A DNA stretch of 64,000 bases from Mumia sp. Pv4-285 (GTDB taxonomy: Bacteria; Actinomycetota; Actinomycetes; Propionibacteriales; Nocardioidaceae), in the NCBI RefSeq assembly GCF_041320275.1, contig NZ_CP162023.1:3410001-3474000 (forward strand), given 5' to 3'. Under the pieces are notes generated by a model. It was not told the origin of the DNA. It saw only the letters and a list, made by a program, of their open reading frames with translations, and searched no databases. The translations under genes were made by a program, and so were the position numbers. Of the stretch, positions 8,032-15,712 are shown piece after piece; position 1 is the first letter of the stretch; each line of letters begins with the position of its first letter.

Positions 8032-8700
8032 TCAGCCGGTGACCCGTCGTGCGGCGACGACGAGGTTGTCCTGGTAGCCGCCCGCGCTCGGCACGTACAC
8101 CCCCCAGCAGGTCACCAGATGGAGCCGAGGAGGTCCGCGGCGGGAGAACACCACATCCGTGTCCAGACCCTTCTTGGCGATCCGGGTGATGGACGTGACG
8201 GCGTAGCGCACGGCCACGCCCCCGGCGCTCACCTCGATGCGGTCGCCGCGCCGCAGCCGCCCGAGCTCGGCCAGCGGGCCGACCCCGTCGGTCGCGGTGT
8301 CGAGGTGACCGGCAAGGACGGTCGCGCCCTGCGGGCTGTCCGGTGCCGCGCCGTACTCGTACCAGCCCAGGAGGTCCGGCGTCTTCGGGAGCTCCATGGC
8401 ACCGCCGTCCGCGACGCCGGTCGGGACCACCTTCATGCGGAGATCGAGCCGTGGGATCGAGAGACGTCGCGGCCGGGCCGGCCGCCGTACCGGTGGCTCA
8501 GCGAGGGTCGCCGCGGGCGACGGACGTGCGCCCGCGACCGACTGGACGTCCGCCGGAAGTCCGTCCACCCGAGGTCCGACGCCTTCGATCGCGCGCTCAC
8601 CGTCCAAGACCACCAGTGCGCCCGCGGCCAGGGCACCCCCGAGGAGGGCGGCCGTCGCGACGACGGCCGCCCTCGGAAGGTGGAACCGACCTGTGGTCAC
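8032..8700 (-). CDS. Class E/F-like sortase
   Basis: This 222-residue protein has an N-terminal membrane anchor at about 10-32, a Pro/Arg-rich linker, then a sortase beta-barrel. The catalytic residues are His in VLAGHLDT (near 132), Cys in HLVTCWG (near 198) and Arg in NLVVAARR (near 218). Sortases cleave a sorting signal and attach surface proteins to the cell wall or to other proteins. The GTG start at 8700 overlaps the stop of the DUF4397 gene (GTGA), so the two are co-translated and the DUF4397 protein is the likely client. Class E/F-like single-copy sortases are common in actinobacteria. Specificity is unknown because no standard LPxTG partner is visible. Confidence 0.87.
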   Translation of the reverse strand: MTTGRFHLPRAAVVATAALLGGALAAGALVVLDGERAIEGVGPRVDGLPADVQSVAGARPSPAATLAEPPVRRPARPRRLSIPRLDLRMKVVPTGVADGGAMELPKTPDLLGWYEYGAAPDSPQGATVLAGHLDTATDGVGPLAELGRLRRGDRIEVSAGGVAVRYAVTSITRIAKKGLDTDVVFSRRGPPRLHLVTCWGVYVPSAGGYQDNLVVAARRVTG

Positions 8701-9512
8701 TGCACCCGTCGGGACGTCGACGGCCGGGTCAGCAGCAGCGCAACGGCACCCGCGAGCACCACACCGCCGATGATCCAGGTGACGTTCCCGGCACCGAGAC
8801 CGTTCGAGGCCTGGCCGCCCGAGCCGCCCGGAACGCTGCCCGGCGAGGAGTGCATGCCGTCGATCGTCTGGACGGCGAGCTTGAGGTTGCCGTCCTGCGC
8901 GCTCCCCCACGCGTACACGATGGTGCTCGTGCCCTCAGCGACGTCGACGTCGGCCGGGCCGATCGCCACGTCGTCCGTCCCGGCCAGCACGACGTCGGCA
9001 GACACCGTTCCGGCGGGCAGGTCGGCGCTGTCCTCGTTCGGGTTCGTCAGGTCGGTGAAGGCAGGCTCACCGTTCGCTCGTACGTCGACGGCTGGCGCGG
9101 CCGCGACGTGCCGCACCGTCAGGCGTCCTTCACCGGCGGTGATCTTCGACGTGTCGTTGACGAAGGGCGTGAGCGTCGGGGTCCCTTCGGCGTCGAGGTG
9201 CGCCGCCACGGTGATGTTGGCACCGCCCGGGACAGCGACGCCGTTGGCCTCCATGATCGCGTCACCATCCGCGCCGTCGCCGGCAGCGACCACCTTCAGG
9301 TCGTAGTCACCAGCCGGGAGCGCCACGGGATCGGTGAGTGTCCCCGGCTTGAAGTCGGTCAGCAGTGCGTCGCCGTTCGCATACACGTCCACGACCGCAC
9401 CCGGCACCCCGTGCAGCACGGACACGTGAGCGTCGTCGGCCGCGGTCGCGGGCGACACGGACAGCCCGGCCGCAGCGACCACCCCTCCGAACACCATCAA
9501 GAGCTTTCTCAT
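8697..9512 (-). CDS. Secreted DUF4397 surface protein with C-terminal anchor
   Basis: This 271-residue protein has a signal peptide (MRKLLMVFGGVVAAAGLSVS) cut near ATAADD. Two similar halves follow, each with a VDVYANG/VDVRANG element and an LPAG turn (about 30-125 and 125-205), typical of DUF4397 domains. A Ser/Gly-rich stretch precedes one hydrophobic helix (IIGGVVLAGAVALLL) and the basic tail RPSTSRRVQ. That layout copies a sortase sorting signal, but no LPxTG is present. The ATG at 9512 is chosen because GAAGGGG lies 11 bases upstream; a TTG at 9521 would be too close. The gene is coupled to the sortase gene. Confidence 0.85.
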   Translation of the reverse strand: MRKLLMVFGGVVAAAGLSVSPATAADDAHVSVLHGVPGAVVDVYANGDALLTDFKPGTLTDPVALPAGDYDLKVVAAGDGADGDAIMEANGVAVPGGANITVAAHLDAEGTPTLTPFVNDTSKITAGEGRLTVRHVAAAPAVDVRANGEPAFTDLTNPNEDSADLPAGTVSADVVLAGTDDVAIGPADVDVAEGTSTIVYAWGSAQDGNLKLAVQTIDGMHSSPGSVPGGSGGQASNGLGAGNVTWIIGGVVLAGAVALLLTRPSTSRRVQ

Positions 9513-9611
9513 CGTCAGCAACCCCTTCGGTCGAACGCGGGTCCGACTGGCGCGGACCTCAAGGGTTCTTCGTACGAGTGGCGCTCGCGGTTGCCGTGCG
9601 GGATGGGCTGC

Positions 9612-10454
9612 TTACGCGGTGGTGGCGCGGGTCGCCTCCGGATCGCCCACCTTGCCGCGTACGAGGAAGATCGCGAGGAATCCGAAGGCGATGAGAACGA
9701 CAGTCACCAGGGCGGCGGCGACGGTCGCCCCGCCGCCCTGGCTCACAACGGCCTCGTCGAGACCACCCGTGGTCAGGATGGTGGTCGGGTCAGTGAGGCC
9801 GTGCAGGACGATGGCGGCCCAGATGGTGCCCGTCACCCGCATCGTGAGGTACATGCACATTCCGAAGGCGAACGTGTAGACGACGGTGGCGAGCACCGTC
9901 CGGAGCGACATCCCCGCGATGAGGTTGACGGTGTGCATGAGCGCGAACATCAGTGACGAGACGACCGCGACGTAGCGCTCGGAGTGCCCGGCGTCTCGCA
10001 GGATCTTCACCGTCAGACCACGGGTCGCCAGCTCTTCGGCGAGTCCGACGCACAGACCCAGGAACGCCAGGGCGACGATCTCCTGCCCGTTCCACGCATC
10101 CCAGTCGGTGCCGGCCACGTGCGCCACGATGGCCGCCAGCACCAGAAGGGGGGCGATCCACATCCAGCGACGACCTCCGATCGGCTGCGGACCGAAGATC
10201 GCGCGCAACCAGCCCACCTTGATCGCGAACAGGAGAAGCGCGACCGCTCCGATCGCGATCGGCAGAACCAGTGCGAAAAAGATGCTCGCCGCACTCCCCA
10301 CCACGTTGTCGCCGTCGATCTCGCTGTCGAAGACCATGCCGATCAGGCGGCCGACGGCCAGGTAGAACACCAGGTAGACCACCACGAGAAGGAGGGCCTT
10401 CCAGGTGGCTGCACGGTCCCAGAAGCCGGTCTTCTCGGCGGAGGTTCGAGTCAT
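9612..10454 (-). CDS. CPBP (CAAX/Abi) family intramembrane metalloprotease
   Basis: This 280-residue protein has about seven or eight predicted membrane helices. The CPBP catalytic motifs are present: EELATRG in the fourth helix region, MHTVN, and LHGLTD. In this family the Glu pair and the His residues bind a catalytic zinc within the membrane. Bacterial members act on prenylated-like or bacteriocin-related peptides, but the substrate is generally unknown. It ends with a short basic tail. It is upstream of the DUF4397/sortase genes on the same strand, about 100 bases apart, so it may be a separate unit. Confidence 0.85.
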   Translation of the reverse strand: MTRTSAEKTGFWDRAATWKALLLVVVYLVFYLAVGRLIGMVFDSEIDGDNVVGSAASIFFALVLPIAIGAVALLLFAIKVGWLRAIFGPQPIGGRRWMWIAPLLVLAAIVAHVAGTDWDAWNGQEIVALAFLGLCVGLAEELATRGLTVKILRDAGHSERYVAVVSSLMFALMHTVNLIAGMSLRTVLATVVYTFAFGMCMYLTMRVTGTIWAAIVLHGLTDPTTILTTGGLDEAVVSQGGGATVAAALVTVVLIAFGFLAIFLVRGKVGDPEATRATTA

Positions 10455-10473
10455 GGTCGAACCGTATCCGGCA

Positions 10474-11106
10474 TCAGTCGCCTCCGCGGGAGATGCTTGA
10501 CCAGGTCCGCGCGGGGCAAGTCACCTTCGGCTCGCACACCCAGAGACCGAACGGGACGAAGACCTGGTGGCTGCGGTGCCCCGATCGGTACGAGACCTCG
10601 AATCCCGTCGTGCCGGTGGTGCCGGCTCGTGTCTTGTCGATCTGCATCACCAGCTCGGGCGGCGAGCTGTCACGACCGTCGCAGGTGGACGACAACGTCG
10701 CGGTGAGGCGACGTCCGCGAAGGTTCTCGGACAGGGACGCCTCCTCGTCCCCGATCGTCGACTCACTGCCACCGTCAGCGGTGGAGATGTAGTCCACGAA
10801 CCCGAACTCGGTGACCGTGAGGCCCCCGTCGCGATCTGCCGGCACGACGTCCGTCACCTCCACAGTGCCGTCCGCGGTGTCGACGCAGAGCGGACCGATC
10901 GAGAACGACATCGTCGCTGGACCCGCGACGTGAGTGCTCCGCGCGACTGACCCGGCGTCTTCGAAATCGTTGATCCGCGCGCCAGCGGTCAGGTAGGCCC
11001 ACGCCCCGATCGAGCCTGCGACGACGATGAGCGCCGTGCCGAGACCAACGGCGGCACGGCGCCTCGTGACCCACGGCGCCACGTCTGTCGTCACGGGGTC
11101 GGTCAC
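10474..11106 (-). CDS. Membrane-anchored extracytoplasmic protein of unknown function, paralogue of its neighbour
   Basis: This 210-residue protein has a basic N-terminus (TRRRA), one transmembrane helix at about 20-42 and an outside domain. The domain shares a pattern with the next gene: TAGARIN, a STHVAGPATMSFSIG strand, LCVDTADGTVEVTDV and GLTVTEFGFVD. Cys pairs (LCVD and TLSSTCDGRD) are conserved in both and could form a disulfide. No known domain was recognised. The GTG start overlaps the stop of the upstream paralogue (GTGA), so the two products are made together and may form a heteromer. Confidence 0.7.
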   Translation of the reverse strand: MTDPVTTDVAPWVTRRRAAVGLGTALIVVAGSIGAWAYLTAGARINDFEDAGSVARSTHVAGPATMSFSIGPLCVDTADGTVEVTDVVPADRDGGLTVTEFGFVDYISTADGGSESTIGDEEASLSENLRGRRLTATLSSTCDGRDSSPPELVMQIDKTRAGTTGTTGFEVSYRSGHRSHQVFVPFGLWVCEPKVTCPARTWSSISRGGD

Positions 11107-11675
11107 AGCGCACTCCCCCGCCGAGGTTCGCGGAATGTGACGTCGAAGTCGACGTGGAGCGTGTGCTCGCGTCCAGCGCTGCGGTACGTGATGTCGAGAC
11201 CGCGCGCGCGAGCCTTGCCGGCCTGGGGCTTGCGCAGTTCGACCAGGAAGGTGTCGAATCCCTCGTTGTCACCACACCGGTACGAGAGCGTCCGGCTCAC
11301 GGGACGCCCACGGACCGCCTCGCGAAGCGGCTTCTTCGCGCTGCCGAGGTCGACCGTTCCACCACCGGCCTGCGGCATCGGCTCGACCAGCCCGAAGTCG
11401 GTCACCGTGATCCCATGGAGCGAGTCCGCCACCGCGACGTCGAGGAGCTCCACCGTCCCGTCGTCGTCCAGACACAGCTCCCCGGCGTAGATCGTCACCG
11501 TCCCCGGTCCGCGTACCTGGGTCGAGCCGTTCATCCCGGCGGCGTACTCCTCGTCAATCCGGGGCCCCGCGGTTGCCCACGCGTACGAGCCGACGCCCAC
11601 CGCCACGACCGCAATCAAGGCTGCGGCGATGGACAGCATGACGACCTGGCGCGGCTTCAGCGCGGTGTGAGTCAT
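11103..11675 (-). CDS. Membrane-anchored extracytoplasmic protein of unknown function, first of a tandem pair
   Basis: This 190-residue protein has a single N-terminal helix (about 12-35) and an extracytoplasmic domain. It resembles the downstream gene at ATAGPRID, STQVRGPGTVTIYAGELCLD, DDGTVELLDV and GITVTDFGLVE, and shares two Cys positions. The start at 11675 follows GGAAGGAC; an upstream in-frame start would lack a ribosome site. The pair looks like a tandem duplication kept under translational coupling. Function is unknown. Confidence 0.7.
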   Translation of the reverse strand: MTHTALKPRQVVMLSIAAALIAVVAVGVGSYAWATAGPRIDEEYAAGMNGSTQVRGPGTVTIYAGELCLDDDGTVELLDVAVADSLHGITVTDFGLVEPMPQAGGGTVDLGSAKKPLREAVRGRPVSRTLSYRCGDNEGFDTFLVELRKPQAGKARARGLDITYRSAGREHTLHVDFDVTFREPRRGSAL

Positions 11676-11768
11676 CGGCACGTCCTTCCTTGTCCGGCGA
11701 GAGGATCGTAGGGGCCAGACGGGCGCGGACGATGCGGAACGCCCCAATACGTCCTGTCCAGCGAGAGG

Positions 11769-12428
11769 TCAGTCGGTGGCCCAGGAGGTGCGGCCGTCGC
11801 CTGCGATCGGCAGCTCGGGCCCGAGCACGACCTCGGGCCGCACGATCGCCTCGCCGAGTCCACGGACCCGGGCGATCACCTCTCGTGCGCCCGCCCGCCG
11901 ACCGTTGATGTCTCCCACGCCGAGCCCGTGCACGTCGATGCCGGCCGCGCGCGCCAGGTCCACCGATCGTGCGAGATGAAAGTTCTGGGTGACCACCACG
12001 GCGCTCGTCACGCGAAACACCTCGCGCGCGCGGCGCATGGTGTGCCACGTGCTGAATCCCGCGTAGTCGGTGAAGACGTCCCCGGGCGGGACCCCAGCCG
12101 CGAGCACGGCGTCGCGCATCGTGTCGGGCTCGTTGTACTCGTGGGTCCCGTTGTCGCCGGAGAGCAACAGCTTGTCGACCTTCCCGGCCTCGTAGAGCGC
12201 GACCGCGGCGTCCACGCGCTGCCGTACGACTGCGCCGAGGCTGCCGTCGGCGCGCACCAGCGAACCCGGCACGATGGCGACCTGCGCGTGCGGGAGGTCG
12301 GCCGGGTCGTGGACGATCCACCGCTCGGCGCGGTTGAGCACGACGGCGTTCGCGGACGCGACCATCGACGCTCCGGCGAGCATGAGCGTCCCGCCGACGA
12401 CGGTCGCTCGACGACGAAGGCTGCTCAT
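11769..12428 (-). CDS. SanA/YdcF-like DUF218 membrane protein
   Basis: This 219-residue protein has an N-terminal signal anchor (MSSLRRRATVVGGTLMLAG) and a DUF218 domain: VAIVPGSLVRADGSLG, RVDAAVALYEAGKV, LLLSGDNG, then EPDTMRDAVLAAGVPP, FSTWHTMRRAREVF and VVVTQNFHLARS. This is the pattern of SanA, the Escherichia coli vancomycin-exclusion protein, and of YdcF. Members are thought to act in envelope integrity, but the reaction is unproven. The start at 12428 opens the anchor. Nearest genes are unrelated. Confidence 0.85.
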   Translation of the reverse strand: MSSLRRRATVVGGTLMLAGASMVASANAVVLNRAERWIVHDPADLPHAQVAIVPGSLVRADGSLGAVVRQRVDAAVALYEAGKVDKLLLSGDNGTHEYNEPDTMRDAVLAAGVPPGDVFTDYAGFSTWHTMRRAREVFRVTSAVVVTQNFHLARSVDLARAAGIDVHGLGVGDINGRRAGAREVIARVRGLGEAIVRPEVVLGPELPIAGDGRTSWATD

Positions 12429-12457
12429 GCCGGTCAGCGTAGGCGAGCGGCGCAACC

Positions 12458-13654
12458 TCACCGATCCGTCGCGCCGTCGGGGTGCGCGCGAAGCTCGTAC
12501 GAGCCGCGCTCCATGGCTTCGAGGATGGGCGCCGGGTCGCGGCTCGTCCTGCGGTGACCCGAAGGCCGAGCATCGTCGACGCGCCGGGCGAGCGTTTCGA
12601 CGTCGGAGGCGCGTGCGGCAGCGAAACACACTCCACAGAGGAAGAAGCCGCTCGCCGCTTGGAGATCACCGGTCGCGACGAGAGCCATCACGTCGGCTTC
12701 GTTGCAGAATCTACAGCGAGCGCGTCTCCACATGCTGTCGTACGGGCCGAGCTGCCAGCGCTCGCGGGACCGCCCGTTCCAGTACAGCGACGACCGCGCT
12801 CCCGCCAGGTCGTCCTCGATGCGCTCGCGCGATGCGCCGGTGGCCCGCCGTAGCTGAAGGTCAGCCACTGCTTGCGCGCCCACCGGATCGATGTCGAGCA
12901 TCTCCCCCAGGCGCGTCAGCAGGTCGCCTTCGGTCTCGGCCTCGGCGGCGAACGCGGCAACCTCGTCCCAGCGGTCGAGCGCCCGCACGACCGCGGTCAG
13001 CAGGTGGGCTCGCGCTCGCGCGTCGCGTTCGGCCCGGGCGTCGAGCAGCGTGGCGTCGCCGCCGCCGCGCACGGGTCCCGGTCCATCCCACTCGAACAAC
13101 CCGTCATCCAGAGACGCTCCGGTCGTCAGCTCCAACCACTCGGCCACCTCGACCTCACCACCGTCGCCCGAGCGATGGAGAACGAGGCCGGTCTCGTCGT
13201 CGACGACGAGCCGCCGGTGTCGCTGATGCCGCCACCGCACGTCCCAGGCTCGGCGACCGAGGTACTCGGTCGAGAGGATCGGCTCGACCGGGCGCTCATC
13301 CTCGTCGTCGTCCCACTCGAAGGTCTGCTCGCGCGTGATCGGAGCATCCTCACCGAACGCGCTCGACGAGTACGGGTCGCACACCGGCGGCTCGTCCGGG
13401 TCGTCCCAGATCCACTGCTCGTCCTCGCCGTCGATCGCCCACACCACACCCTCGAGCGACTCACGGCGGACGCGGCTCCCGCTCACGTACACCCGGTGCA
13501 CAGTCTCCACCGGCTCTCCAGGACCGCGACCGTCGTCATCGTCGTCCCAGTCGACCGACACGACGCGTACGACGCCCGTCAGCGTGGGCAGCGGCCCTCG
13601 CCCCACCACCATCAGACCCACGATCTCCGACCACGACGCCACAGGCTCCGTCAA
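12458..13654 (-). CDS. Three-part protein: acidic N-terminal domain, GyrA-like segment, ClpX-type zinc finger
   Basis: This 398-residue soluble protein has three recognisable parts. Residues about 1-190 are acidic and beta-rich (VVRVVSVDWDD, RVYVSGSRVRRESLEGVVW, RRLVVDDETGLVLHR), like a small lipoprotein-localisation-style barrel, though this is weak. Residues about 208-286 (HLLTAVVRALDRWDEVAAF, LGEMLDIDPVGAQAVADLQL, RRATGASRERIEDDL) closely follow the DNA gyrase A segment that reads LLxALxxIDEVI then LLDIDEIQAQAILDMQLRRL. Residues 314-343 hold Cys314, Cys317, Cys340 and Cys343 spaced like the ClpX zinc finger. Translation starts at TTG 13654, preceded by GAGGAG. It lacks the GyrA catalytic Tyr domain. 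Function unknown. Confidence 0.75.
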   Translation of the reverse strand: MTEPVASWSEIVGLMVVGRGPLPTLTGVVRVVSVDWDDDDDGRGPGEPVETVHRVYVSGSRVRRESLEGVVWAIDGEDEQWIWDDPDEPPVCDPYSSSAFGEDAPITREQTFEWDDDEDERPVEPILSTEYLGRRAWDVRWRHQRHRRLVVDDETGLVLHRSGDGGEVEVAEWLELTTGASLDDGLFEWDGPGPVRGGGDATLLDARAERDARARAHLLTAVVRALDRWDEVAAFAAEAETEGDLLTRLGEMLDIDPVGAQAVADLQLRRATGASRERIEDDLAGARSSLYWNGRSRERWQLGPYDSMWRRARCRFCNEADVMALVATGDLQAASGFFLCGVCFAAARASDVETLARRVDDARPSGHRRTSRDPAPILEAMERGSYELRAHPDGATDR

Positions 13655-13700
13655 CGCACGCTCCTCGCGTCTGTGCTCGCCAGGCGGGCGCGCAGACGAT

Positions 13701-14711
13701 TCATACCACCGGCCGCACGCTGACGTCAGCCGGCAGAGAGGTGTGCAGCCCGAACGCCGCGAAGTCCGCCTCCAGGAATGCGACCACCTCGACGACCATC
13801 CCGTTCTCGACCCGCAGGACGTCCAGCCCTCCCGGACGGAAGTCCCCGTGCCCGGGGTCGTAGAGGTAGGTCGCGAAGGCCAGCTGCCCGTTCGCCGTCG
13901 TCCGCCGGAACCGCCAGGTCTCCCGCATCGGGCCCGCGCGGAGGAACTCCGTCACGTCCGGCAGGCCGGCGTACCAGCGCGGCAGCGGCGGCATCGAGTA
14001 GCGGACGTCGTTGGCGAGCATCGCGACGATCCCCGAGACGTCGCCCGCCTCCCACGCCGCCGCGTACCTTTCGGCCACCACGTCCAGCGACGTGTCGTCG
14101 TCCGTCGACGAGGGACGCAGGCCGCTGGACACCGCTGCCCGGGCCCGCTGGAGGAGGCTGTTCACGGCGGCGACGGTGAGGTCGAGGATCGTGGCGACCT
14201 CGGCGGCACGGAACTCGAGGACCTCGCGCAGCAGGAGGACCGCCCGCTGAGCCGGCGGGAGGTGCTGCAACGCGGCGACGAACGCGAGGCGTACGCTCTC
14301 CCGCCCGAGGGCACGCACCTCCGGTGTCTCCCCGGTCCAGCTGCCGGGCAGCGGCTCGAGCCACGCGACGTCGGTCTCGCCTCCCGAGAGGGCCACCGGA
14401 AGCTCGCGGCGCCGGCGACGGTCGATCAGCGTGAGGCACCGGTTGGTGGCGATCCGGTAGAGCCACGCCCGCAGGTGCCTGCCGTCGAACCCGCCGAGGC
14501 CTTGCCACGCACGGACGAGTGTCTCCTGCTCCGCGTCCGCGGCGTCGGCAGTCGAGCCGAGCATCCGGTAGCAGTGGAGCCGGATCTCGCGACGGTACGG
14601 GGCGACGAGGCGCGCGAACGCGTCGGCGTCGCCCTCGCGGGCGCTCGCCAGCTCGTCGGACTCTGCGCGCTCCGCGCGATGAGTCCTGCCGTCCGCCGGG
14701 GTTCCTCCCAC
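13701..14711 (-). CDS. ECF sigma factor with C-terminal SnoaL domain (SigG/SigJ-like)
   Basis: This 336-residue protein has sigma region 2 (YRREIRLHCYRMLGSTADAAD, ETLVRAWQGL, AWLYRIATNRCL) and region 4 (LPPAQRAVLLLREVLEFRAAE then TVAAVNSLLQRARA). A SnoaL-like fold fills the C-terminal 130 residues (AERYAAAWEAGDVSGIVAML, DVLRVENGMVVEVVAF). In this ECF group the extra domain replaces an anti-sigma factor and may bind a small ligand. The GTG start at 14711 is 31 bases from the divergent SnoaL gene, so they share one promoter region. A single-domain SnoaL protein beside an ECF-SnoaL fusion suggests a related ligand. Confidence 0.87.
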   Translation of the reverse strand: MGGTPADGRTHRAERAESDELASAREGDADAFARLVAPYRREIRLHCYRMLGSTADAADAEQETLVRAWQGLGGFDGRHLRAWLYRIATNRCLTLIDRRRRRELPVALSGGETDVAWLEPLPGSWTGETPEVRALGRESVRLAFVAALQHLPPAQRAVLLLREVLEFRAAEVATILDLTVAAVNSLLQRARAAVSSGLRPSSTDDDTSLDVVAERYAAAWEAGDVSGIVAMLANDVRYSMPPLPRWYAGLPDVTEFLRAGPMRETWRFRRTTANGQLAFATYLYDPGHGDFRPGGLDVLRVENGMVVEVVAFLEADFAAFGLHTSLPADVSVRPVV

Positions 14712-14742
14712 GACGACACACTCTCAGACCTGGAGGACCATG

Positions 14743-15177
14743 ATGGATCCCGAGACCGAAGTCCGCGAGCTGGTGATGCGCTGGATCGACGCCGTGAACG
14801 ACGGAACCGACCTCGACGCCGTGGTCGCCGACCACACCGACGACATCGTGATGTTCGACGTCCCACCTCCGTACGCAGGCAACCGGGGCGCTCAGGCGTA
14901 CCGGGACTCGTGGCCGGAGTTCCTGGCCTGGCAGCGCGCCGAGGGCGAGTTCGTGGTCGAGTCCCTCGAGGTGACTGCCGGAGACGACATCGCGTACGCG
15001 TTCGGGCTGCTGCGCTGCGGCCCGAAGTCGGGCACCTCCGACGAGCACCCCGACCAGCGACTCCGACTGACGATCGGGCTGCGCCGTGTCGACGGGGCCT
15101 GGCGCATCGCGCACGAGCACCACTCGTTCACCGACGACCGAGCGCGGCGCGCCGCAGACAGCGAAGGGCCTGGGTGA
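14743..15177 (+). CDS. SnoaL-like polyketide-cyclase-fold protein
   Basis: This 144-residue protein has the SnoaL/SgcJ fold pattern: EVRELVMRWIDAVNDGTDLDAVVADHTDDIVMFDVPPP in pieces, FVVESLEVTAGDDIAYAFGLLR, and DGAWRIAHEHHSF near the end. This fold binds small hydrophobic ligands and occasionally has catalytic activity. Two ATG codons lie side by side; the second (14743) is six bases from GGAGG, so it is preferred to 14740. It is divergent from the ECF-SnoaL sigma gene. Function is likely regulatory or detoxifying, but this is inference. Confidence 0.8.
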   Translation: MDPETEVRELVMRWIDAVNDGTDLDAVVADHTDDIVMFDVPPPYAGNRGAQAYRDSWPEFLAWQRAEGEFVVESLEVTAGDDIAYAFGLLRCGPKSGTSDEHPDQRLRLTIGLRRVDGAWRIAHEHHSFTDDRARRAADSEGPG

Positions 15178-15284
15178 GAAGATCCGGAAGAAAGTTCTCC
15201 GCGCTGTCGATCCGCGCATCGCCCGTTCGACCTGTGGGTGAAGCGAGGTCGAACGGCGACCTCGACCGAACGAGGAGCAACGCG

Positions 15285-15704
15285 ATGTCCAAGTACATGC
15301 TGATCATGCGGACCACCGACGAGGGCCTGGCGAAGTTCGAGAACGTCGACTTCGACGAGATGCTCGAGATCATGGGCCGGTTCAACGAGGAGCTCATGCG
15401 TGCAGGTGTCCTGCTCGCGGCCGAGGGCCTCGACGACCCTGCCGACTCGGTCGTCGTCGACTTCAGCAGCGAGACCCCGGTGGTGAGCGACGGGCCGTAC
15501 GGAGAGACGAAGGAGCTGTTCGGCGGCTACTACATCCTCGACGTCGCCTCGAAGCAGGAAGCCGTCGAGTGGGCCAAGCGCCTGCCGTACGCGCAGGGCA
15601 CGAAGGTCGAGATCCGCCGGGTCCCGACGATCGACGAGTTCCCGCAGGACAACGAGTGGATCCAGAAGGAGCGGGTCTGGCGCGAGCGCACCGGGCAGCT
15701 CTGA
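15285..15704 (+). CDS. YciI/DGPF-domain protein
   Basis: This 139-residue protein begins MSKYMLIMRTTDEGLAKF and contains DGPYGETKELFGGYYILDVASKQEAVEWAKR, the DGPF-like signature of YCII proteins. These ferredoxin-fold proteins are repeatedly found next to ECF42-type sigma genes with a C-terminal TPR-like extension, as here. The GAGGAG ribosome site 8 bases upstream fixes the start. The next gene starts 9 bases after its stop. The family is proposed to have enzymatic or sensing roles; none is proved for this one. Confidence 0.88.
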   Translation: MSKYMLIMRTTDEGLAKFENVDFDEMLEIMGRFNEELMRAGVLLAAEGLDDPADSVVVDFSSETPVVSDGPYGETKELFGGYYILDVASKQEAVEWAKRLPYAQGTKVEIRRVPTIDEFPQDNEWIQKERVWRERTGQL

Positions 15705-15712
15705 TCCTCCCG

